Positions 24,947-29,948 of a DNA stretch of 29,948 nucleotides are shown piece by piece. The translations under genes and the position numbers were made by a program. Numbering within the stretch: the first letter of the stretch is position 1; every line of letters starts with the position of its first letter. The notes beneath the pieces were generated by a model, which saw nothing but the letters and a program-made list of their open reading frames with translations, was not told the origin of the DNA and ran no database searches. The DNA comes from a bacterium (GTDB lineage: Bacteria > CSSED10-310 > JAJRTK01), in contig JAJRTK010000292.1 of NCBI GenBank assembly GCA_024278345.1, positions 1 to 29,948 on the forward strand, in the 5' to 3' direction.

Positions 24947-25905
24947 AGCCCCTCCTCCCCGTCCGCCCCTCCGGGCCGGATCCTGCGACGAAACGCGACG
25001 AACCCCGCTTTCTTCAGGGCCTCCTCGACCCTCCGGGCCCCCTCCTCGCTCCCGCATAGAGCTACCGCACACCCACCGCCTCCCGCCCCCGTGAGCTTCG
25101 CCCCCAAGGCCCCCGACGCCCGAGCCGCGGAGACGATCTCATCCAGCGCCGGACCGCTCACCCCCAAGCGCCCCAAAAGCTCGTGCCCCCGGTCCATGAG
25201 TTTCCCCAAAGCCTCGATATCCCCGGCGGCCAACGCCGCCCGACCCAGCCGCACCAGCTCTCCCAGCTCGTCGAAGAGCCCCTCGAACCGGGCACGATCC
25301 CTCTCCCACGCCCGCCGCACCAGGCCCACCTGCTCCGACGTGTCGCTCCCCAGCCCCGTCACCCCCACCGCCAGGTGCAGCGCCACCGGCAACTCCAGCC
25401 GCCGGCACGCCTCGCCCTTCCGGAACCAGACCAGCCCTCCATACGCCGCCACCGTGTTGTCGATGCCCGACGGCGTGCCGTGGAACGACCGCTCCCCCTC
25501 GTACGCCACCTCCGCCGCCTCACCGTCGGTGAGCCTCCGCCCCCGAAGCTCACCGAACGCCCGCGCCACGGCCACGCAAAGCGCCGCGGAACTCCCCAAA
25601 CCCGCCGAATGCGGAATCTGCACCTCGAGATCCACCTCCCAAGCCAGGCCCGCCTCACCCATCCGCCGAAGAATCCGCCGAACCGCCTCCGCCGACCGAT
25701 CCCCCGAATTCAGGGGAATCTCCATCCGCCAGTCCCGGCAACGAATCTGGCCCACCTTCCGGGCCGACGGCGCCACCTTGGCCGTCACGCCATCGGGAAG
25801 CCCCACGGCCAGTGCCGGCCGGCCATAGACCACGGAATGCTCGCCCAGCAAGATGATCTTGCCGCCGCCCCGTCCAAAGCCCTTGCACTCATTCAAGATC
25901 CCCAT
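24943..25905 (-). CDS. mvaK1: mevalonate kinase
   Basis: Phosphorylates mevalonate to mevalonate 5-phosphate, 320 residues. GHMP motifs: GKIILLGEHSVVYGRPALAV at 15-34, IPHSAGLGSSAAL at 97-109, HGTPSGIDN with catalytic Asp149, and AKLTGAGGGG at 269-278. The ATG at 25905 is preceded by GGAGG only one base away, which is too close for good use. TTG at codon 4 (25896), about ten bases from the same GGAGG, may be the real start; both fit the family. It lies 12 bases after the second ykgJ-like gene and overlaps mvaD by four bases, so it is the middle of a tight operon. Confidence 0.93.
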   Translation of the reverse strand: MGILNECKGFGRGGGKIILLGEHSVVYGRPALAVGLPDGVTAKVAPSARKVGQIRCRDWRMEIPLNSGDRSAEAVRRILRRMGEAGLAWEVDLEVQIPHSAGLGSSAALCVAVARAFGELRGRRLTDGEAAEVAYEGERSFHGTPSGIDNTVAAYGGLVWFRKGEACRRLELPVALHLAVGVTGLGSDTSEQVGLVRRAWERDRARFEGLFDELGELVRLGRAALAAGDIEALGKLMDRGHELLGRLGVSGPALDEIVSAARASGALGAKLTGAGGGGCAVALCGSEEGARRVEEALKKAGFVAFRRRIRPGGADGEEGL

Positions 25906-25917
25906 GCCTCCGAAGGT

Positions 25918-26466
25918 TCACTCTTTTGGTGGAGTTCCCCGCGGCGCCCGCTCTCCGCCCGGCGCACCCACGATCCAATATCTCCCCTGAAACCTGCTTC
26001 CCCGGAGCCCATGGGCGCAGACAGGGCCATCCCTCACCCGCGAAACCCCGGCACCGCCGATGAGCTCCGCCCGGTAGCCACACTGGGCAGGCAGGCTTCC
26101 GCCATAGAGGAACATCCTTGGGTGAGGATAGGCCCGGCAGAGATAGGGCCGACTGGCATGAACGGTGCAGAGACCGTCTTCTCCGAGACGGTCGCAGGAG
26201 AAAAGCAGGTCTCCCTCGCTATTCTGCCCCACAAGTTGGAACCGGGAATAAGTTTCCCGGTCCCGGCGAAGAAGCTCTCCCAAGTGGATCTTGTCCCGGA
26301 CGGGCCGACCGCGACTCCACAGAATTAGCCGGCGGCAGCATTCACCGCAAGCGCTGCACGAGCCCGCCATGCGAATTTGCCGCCGGTACCAGAGGCCAAT
26401 GACCCAGCGATCCAACCAAAACAAGATCTCCAGAAAGAAGCGGTGGATGGAATCCAAGGTGCTCAT
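25918..26466 (-). CDS. YkgJ-family cysteine-cluster protein, second copy
   Basis: Putative zinc- or iron-binding protein of the YkgJ/CxxCxxCC family, 182 residues; biochemical role not established. The full eight-cysteine pattern is present: CSACGECC (Cys37, 40, 43, 44), FSCDRLGEDGLC (Cys91, 100), RPYLCRAYP (Cys110) and AQCGYR (Cys129). A Trp-rich amphipathic or membrane-skimming segment lies at about 10-28. The start is the ATG at 26466, which overlaps the TGA of the preceding ykgJ-like gene as ATGA; the RBS is weak, so coupling is likely. It is followed 12 bases later by mevalonate kinase. Confidence 0.85.
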   Translation of the reverse strand: MSTLDSIHRFFLEILFWLDRWVIGLWYRRQIRMAGSCSACGECCRRLILWSRGRPVRDKIHLGELLRRDRETYSRFQLVGQNSEGDLLFSCDRLGEDGLCTVHASRPYLCRAYPHPRMFLYGGSLPAQCGYRAELIGGAGVSRVRDGPVCAHGLRGSRFQGRYWIVGAPGGERAPRGTPPKE

Positions 26467-26969
26467 CGTGGGGCCGACTCGACGGTCCCTTCCAAGGGGG
26501 AGCGCCCCTGTCCGGCGCCCGATTCCCGGCGGCGGATCTGGAAACCGCATCCAGGAAGCGTCCCCGAGGCCGTGAAATAGAAGACTGGCGGATAGTCCCT
26601 ACAAATTTTGGGCCGAAAGCGATAGTTTCCACAGCTTCTGGCCTGCCAGTGGAAGTTTTCACAGGTGAAGAGGAGATGGCCGCCAGCTCCGCAACCACGG
26701 TATCGAAAGGGATAGACAACTTCCGCAAAGGCACCGGACAAGGAGATCGCCCAATTCCTTGACGCAGCCCAGCGCGGCATTTTGAGGGCAATGCGCTCGC
26801 AACATGTTCCCGAGCGCCCACACGCCCCTATCCGTTCATGACGGGTCCCCAAGAACTTTTTGAGCCGCTTCTCTATGAGTCCGTCAAAGGCCTGCCAGAT
26901 CCACCAACCCGCCCGGAGAAACGCCACCAGCGGCCAGGCGATCCCAAATCGGCCCAGACCGCCCGGCAA
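26463..26969 (-). CDS. YkgJ-family cysteine-cluster protein, divergent first copy
   Basis: A second, more divergent cysteine-cluster protein, about 168 residues from the TTG at 26969. The N-terminus has a Trp-rich hydrophobic segment (AWPLVAFLRAGWWIW) followed by basic residues. The cluster reads CGRSGTCC (Cys50, 56, 57), lacking the second cysteine of CxxCxxCC, then CGAGGHLLFTC, SCGNYRFRPKICRDYPP and LPGC. The start is uncertain: the frame stays open into hsp20 (stop at 26992) without a good RBS, and TTG is the first start codon after that stop. It overlaps the next ykgJ-like gene by ATGA. Side-by-side paralogues suggest a paired function, unknown. Confidence 0.75.
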   Translation of the reverse strand: MPGGLGRFGIAWPLVAFLRAGWWIWQAFDGLIEKRLKKFLGTRHERIGACGRSGTCCERIALKMPRWAASRNWAISLSGAFAEVVYPFRYRGCGAGGHLLFTCENFHWQARSCGNYRFRPKICRDYPPVFYFTASGTLPGCGFQIRRRESGAGQGRSPLEGTVESAPR

Positions 26970-26991
26970 CCTGTTTCGCAGGCCCCTGGGA

Positions 26992-27432
26992 CTATTCCAC
27001 GACGACGTTGATAACTTTGGGCTTGATCTCAGCCGCCTTCGGCAAAATGACACGCAATACCCCATTCTTGAAACAAGCCGAAATCCGACTCTGCTCTACA
27101 GTGGAAGGAAGGGCGAAGGAGCGGCTAAACCGCCCGTACTGACGCTCGAGCCGATGATAGGATTCTGGAGAAATCCCTTGAGCCATCACCCGATCCCCCC
27201 GAACCGTCAAGGTGCGGCTTTCCAAATGGATCTCCACGGCTTCTTTTTCCAACCCGGGCAACTCCACGACAAGCACGTAGCTGCCATCATCTTCGTAGAT
27301 ATCCACGGGCGGTCTCCAGCTCCCTCCAGCCTCGGTCGGGCCAGTGGACCGGCGCGTGACGGTCTCGAAGAGGCGATTCATATCTTCCTGAAGCCCCGTG
27401 AGCTCCCTGAGGGGATCCCATCGTCTCATCAT
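26992..27432 (-). CDS. Hsp20 small heat-shock protein
   Basis: ATP-independent chaperone of the alpha-crystallin family, 146 residues. The alpha-crystallin domain spans about 40-135 (WRPPVDIYEDDGSYVLVVELPG, split here as WRPPVDIYEDD and YVLVVELPG); the closing GVLRVILPK is at about 123-131. The N-terminal MMRRWDPLRELTGLQEDMNR is typical of class A bacterial Hsp20. AAGGA lies about 9 bases before the ATG. The 70-base leader follows a good sigma-70 promoter; I see no CIRCE element. As first gene of the probable operon it may link ykgJ and mevalonate genes to stress or housekeeping expression. Confidence 0.93.
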   Translation of the reverse strand: MMRRWDPLRELTGLQEDMNRLFETVTRRSTGPTEAGGSWRPPVDIYEDDGSYVLVVELPGLEKEAVEIHLESRTLTVRGDRVMAQGISPESYHRLERQYGRFSRSFALPSTVEQSRISACFKNGVLRVILPKAAEIKPKVINVVVE

Positions 27433-27504
27433 GGCATTGGTCCTTTTCGTGCGCTTGTGTGAACAGATGTTGCGCGGCCTCCCGGCGCGGCTGCCTGGGG
27501 CGAT

Positions 27505-27533
27505 TTAATAATATCTTAGTCGGTCGATGTCAA
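27505..27533 (-). promoter_or_regulatory. sigma-70 promoter for hsp20 and downstream genes
   Basis: On the minus strand TTGACA (27528-27533) and TATTAA (27505-27510) are separated by exactly 17 bases, in an A/T-rich pocket of otherwise GC-rich DNA. The predicted start is about 65 bases upstream of the hsp20 ATG. No CIRCE inverted repeat or sigma-32-type CTTGAA box is evident. Confidence 0.7.
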
Positions 27534-27571
27534 GATAGGTTAATCTGTCGCGCCACATTTCTTCCCAGCTC

Positions 27572-27644
27572 GTTGGTTTTTTCGCGGCGCACCACGGTTA
27601 GTGCCCCGCGTCGCGGGCACCAACCAAGGTGACAAAAGGTGCCC
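27572..27644 (+). promoter_or_regulatory. structured leader with mutually exclusive hairpins
   Basis: The segment GGGCACC (27615-27621) can pair in several ways. GTGCCC (27601-27606) gives a hairpin extended by GGTT/AACC (27596-27625). GGTGCCC (27638-27644) gives a perfect 7-bp stem followed by TCTTGACTTTT. Farther upstream, GTTGGT (27572-27577) can pair with ACCAAC (27619-27624). This is the arrangement of an attenuator or riboswitch expression platform, about 110 bases before the methionine/folate fusion gene. I cannot match it to a known SAM, SAH or cobalamin riboswitch core, and I see no clear promoter for it. The 323-base gap (27433-27755) holds otherwise only the hsp20 promoter. Confidence 0.4.
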
Positions 27645-27755
27645 TCTTGACTTTTGCCAATTTTTGATCGAACGGTGGCGGTGCCGTCTGACGCCAACTC
27701 CCGGCGCAACCCGATACGAATACCATCACTTCGCGAAACCAAGCGGGATCTCCCG

Positions 27756-29675
27756 ATGACAGCCAAATTTTTGCAAGCTCTCCGCCGCGGACCTCTGGTC
27801 TGCGACGGAGCTATGGGCACTCAGCTTTACGAACGCGGGATCTACATCAACCGCAATTTCGATCTTGTCAACCTCGAGCGCCCCGACTTGGTGCGCCAGA
27901 TTCATCTGGATTATATCCTGGCCGGCGCACAGATTATCGAGACCAATACCTTCGGCGCAAACATCATCAAATTGCGAAAGCATGGTGCCGAGGAAGACTG
28001 CGACAAGATCGTCCGGGCCGGAGTGAAGCTGGCGAAGGAGGCAGCCCAAGACCGCTGTTTCGTGGCCGGTGCGGTAGGTCCCACGGGGCTCATTCCGGCG
28101 ATTCTTTCCGATGCGGAGATCGGGGAGATCCGAGACAGTTTCCGCCGTCAAGTAGAGACCTTGGCTGAAGGTGGAGTGGACCTTATCATCCTTGAGACAT
28201 TTCAACTTCTTAGCGAGCTCCGGCTGGCGCTGGAAGCCGCAAAAATCACGGGAATCCCGGTCATTGCCCAGGCGGCCTTTGATAGTGACCGTCTCACGTC
28301 CGACGGCGCAAGCCCGGCCAAGGCGACGCAGCTTTTGAAAGACTGCGGCGCCGACGTGGTGGGTGCGAACTGCGTGGAGGGACCCAGGGGCATCCACGAT
28401 GTGGTGGTGGAGATGCTGGGCCGCGGCGTACCGGTAAGCGCTCAACCGAACGCCGGCTACCCAAGGAAAATCGACGAGCGGCTGATCTACATGTCGAGTC
28501 CGGACTACTTCGCGGTGTACGCACGAAGGTTCTTCAAAGCCGGAGTCTCCATTGTGGGTGGTTGCTGTGGCACTGGACCCCGGCATATCCACGAAATCCT
28601 GGCCGCTGCCCGCATGATGGGTGGCGGAAGGACGGAAAGCGCAACGCCCATCGCGGTTTCCGCGCCAGAAGCCCCTGAGCGGGGCCTGCCTGTCGTTCCC
28701 ACGGCGGAAAAGACGCGCTTGTCCAAGAAAGTAAGGAAGATATTCGAAGAGCGTGTCAGGCCGGGACTCCGCCCTGAAATCACGCCGGAAAACTTTGTGG
28801 TCAGCGTGGAGGTCAACCCGCCCAAAGGCCTTAGTCCCGCTCGCGCCCTCCGGGGAGCAGCCATGCTCAAGGAAGCCGTAATCGATGTTATCAACAGTGC
28901 CGATGGACCTCGGGCATCGGTGAGGATGAGTAACACAGCCCTGGCCACCCTTGTCCAAAACCAAATCGGCCTTGAGGTGATCACTCATGTCTGCTGCCGG
29001 GATCGCAACCTGCTTGGGCTCCAGTCGGACCTTTTGGCGGCTCATGTACTGGGTCTCCACAATCTGGTCATCATCACCGGCGACCCTCCGAAAATGGGGG
29101 ACTACCCCCACGCTACCGCCGTTTACGATCTGGATTCCATCGGTCTTCTCCGGGTGGCCAATGGCCTCAACCACGGCCTTGATCCAGCCGGAAAGGGCCT
29201 CAAGGAGGTCACGCGCTTCTTCCTGGCTTGCGGCGCCGAGCCCGCGGCCAAGGACTACGACAGGGAACTTCGGCGCCTTGAGGAAAAGAAGAAAGCCGGC
29301 GCGGAACTTATCATGACGCAACCTGTCTACGATCCCGAGCTTCTCCGGCGATTCCTTCACGACATCAAGTTCCTCGATTTGCCGGTGCTGGTGGGCCTCC
29401 TTCCCCTGGCCAGCGCACGAAACGCGGAGTTCCTCCACAACGAGGTCCCGGGAATGAGTGTGCCGGAACCGATCCGGAAAAGGATTGCCTCGGTGCCCCA
29501 AGGGCCGGAAGCAAGGAGGGTTGGCATAAAAATCTGCCAGGAAGCCTTGATGGAAGTCGTCCACGACGTGGTGGGCGCCTACATCATGCCCCCTTTCAGC
29601 CGCTACGAATCGGCCATCAAGGTGATGGAGCCCCTAGGCTACTCTCTGCCGCCGACGGCCCTGGCCTGGCCGTAA
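27756..29675 (+). CDS. bifunctional homocysteine S-methyltransferase / methylenetetrahydrofolate reductase
   Basis: Fusion of two one-carbon enzymes, 639 residues, like Bacillus YitJ. Residues 1-290 form a homocysteine-binding TIM barrel: LVCDGAMGTQLYERG near 14-28 and zinc ligands Cys206 (GANCVEGP), Cys270 and Cys271 (GGCCGTGP). After a linker, residues about 345-630 form the FAD-dependent MTHFR barrel: SVEVNPPKG, the HVCCRDRN segment, NLVIITGDPPK, and QPVYD. The enzyme is thought to reduce methylene-tetrahydrofolate and to methylate homocysteine to methionine; the methyl donor is not shown by the sequence. No cobalamin-binding domain is present. The ATG at 27756 begins the barrel directly; its RBS is weak (GGGAT), and the frame stays open upstream to 27654. 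A structured leader precedes it. Confidence 0.92.
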   Translation: MTAKFLQALRRGPLVCDGAMGTQLYERGIYINRNFDLVNLERPDLVRQIHLDYILAGAQIIETNTFGANIIKLRKHGAEEDCDKIVRAGVKLAKEAAQDRCFVAGAVGPTGLIPAILSDAEIGEIRDSFRRQVETLAEGGVDLIILETFQLLSELRLALEAAKITGIPVIAQAAFDSDRLTSDGASPAKATQLLKDCGADVVGANCVEGPRGIHDVVVEMLGRGVPVSAQPNAGYPRKIDERLIYMSSPDYFAVYARRFFKAGVSIVGGCCGTGPRHIHEILAAARMMGGGRTESATPIAVSAPEAPERGLPVVPTAEKTRLSKKVRKIFEERVRPGLRPEITPENFVVSVEVNPPKGLSPARALRGAAMLKEAVIDVINSADGPRASVRMSNTALATLVQNQIGLEVITHVCCRDRNLLGLQSDLLAAHVLGLHNLVIITGDPPKMGDYPHATAVYDLDSIGLLRVANGLNHGLDPAGKGLKEVTRFFLACGAEPAAKDYDRELRRLEEKKKAGAELIMTQPVYDPELLRRFLHDIKFLDLPVLVGLLPLASARNAEFLHNEVPGMSVPEPIRKRIASVPQGPEARRVGIKICQEALMEVVHDVVGAYIMPPFSRYESAIKVMEPLGYSLPPTALAWP

Positions 29676-29800
29676 CGATCATGGAAGCTCTGGCCAACAC
29701 CCCGGGAGATGAAAAAAGGGGACGAGAACTAAGAAAAATACGGTGTGCCGAGCAGAGGGAGATGCCGAGCATAAGCGAGGCCTACCGTACAAAAATGTGG

Positions 29801-29948
29801 ATAGGGGTAGGGAAAGCGCATTGGTTTGCGCCTCCCCTCCCTCCGAACCGTACGTGCGGTTCTCCCGCATACGGCTCTCCAGTCGGTAGGGTCTCTCATC
29901 TAGACTGGCAGGCTGCAGCATGGGCTACTTCCACGGAAAAGAACCCAA
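29801..29948 (-). mobile_element. group II intron, 3' end (cut by window edge)
   Basis: Read on the minus strand, a domain V hairpin is followed by a domain VI stem (GGCGCA...TGCGC, loop near AACCAA) and the 3' terminus CCCTACCCCTAT, giving an intron end near 29801. The rest of the intron, including any reverse transcriptase-maturase gene, would lie beyond the right edge; the 70 bases left of domain V contain no recognisable maturase end. The insertion lies about 125 bases after the MTHFR fusion gene, in the opposite direction. Confidence 0.85.
29845..29877 (-). ncRNA. group II intron domain V
   Basis: A 33-base hairpin on the minus strand starts GAGCCGTATGCGG, turns through GAGAA and closes CCGCACGTACGGTTC. 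It has the AGC catalytic triad near its 5' end and the conserved ACGGTTC 3' strand, as in bacterial introns; it is one base shorter than the common 34-base form. Confidence 0.85.

Noticed and set aside
23948-25828. 626-codon plus-strand frame
   Set aside because: Antisense to mvaD and mvaK1, Pro/Arg-rich, with no RBS or motifs; a typical GC-rich shadow.
27541-27755. Known SAM-I, SAM-II or SAH riboswitch
   Set aside because: The conserved core words of these classes are not visible; only alternative hairpins can be supported.
27726-29564. 612-codon minus-strand frame
   Set aside because: Antisense to the methyltransferase/MTHFR fusion, whose motifs are complete.
29679-29921. 80-codon minus-strand frame over the intron end
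   Set aside because: It runs through intron domains V and VI and the flanking repeat, so it is not a plausible protein.

Overview
The window is a GC-rich bacterial chromosome segment, densely coded on both strands, with repeat or mobile DNA at both edges. It starts inside a 63-bp tandem array and ends inside the 3' part of a group II intron. It carries three mevalonate-pathway kinase/decarboxylase genes, a very large NTPase-pseudokinase-TPR protein, a pentameric ligand-gated channel homologue and a fused homocysteine methyltransferase/MTHFR. This mix suggests a free-living bacterium with a large genome, of the kind seen in myxobacteria-like or uncultured phyla. No rRNA or tRNA is present, so the lineage cannot be fixed from the sequence.

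Layout. 1-2041: tandem repeats and three short hairpins run in frame into a 5'-truncated penicillin acylase. 2355-5838: a dihydropyrimidinase/D-hydantoinase convergent with a PYROXD2-like FAD oxidoreductase, which has a doubtful 90-codon ORF and a sigma-70-like promoter upstream. 5992-14092 (minus): the 2167-aa regulator and a MoCo-sulfurase-like PLP enzyme. 14093-14691: no gene. 14692-19660 (plus): an ABC-2 exporter pair (ATPase and permease overlapping by 8 nt), cardiolipin synthase and the ion-channel homologue. 19731-21398: RNase HII divergent from an SGNH hydrolase. 21528-22487: a DUF2887/Rpn-like nuclease gene broken by an in-frame TAG but keeping a strong internal ribosome-binding site. 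22570-25905: phosphomevalonate kinase convergent with mevalonate kinase plus diphosphomevalonate decarboxylase. 25918-27432 (minus): two YkgJ-type cysteine-cluster proteins and an Hsp20, apparently the head of the operon that ends in the mevalonate genes. 27572-29675: a structured leader and the MetH-like/MTHFR fusion. 29801-29948: group II intron end.

How the genes fit together. The three GHMP enzymes cover mevalonate to isopentenyl diphosphate; HMG-CoA synthase, HMG-CoA reductase and IPP isomerase are not in the window. Mevalonate kinase and decarboxylase overlap by ATGA, as do the two ykgJ genes. With close spacing throughout, this suggests one transcript from the promoter before hsp20. 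The exporter, cardiolipin synthase and channel form a run of envelope genes. The fusion enzyme links one-carbon folate reduction to methionine synthesis, and its leader can form alternative hairpins suggestive of attenuation.

The most notable points are the Rpn-like gene (dead large form, intact internal small product), the doubled NTPase-TPR protein built around a pseudokinase, the channel homologue with a long charged M3-M4 linker, and the alternative-hairpin leader.
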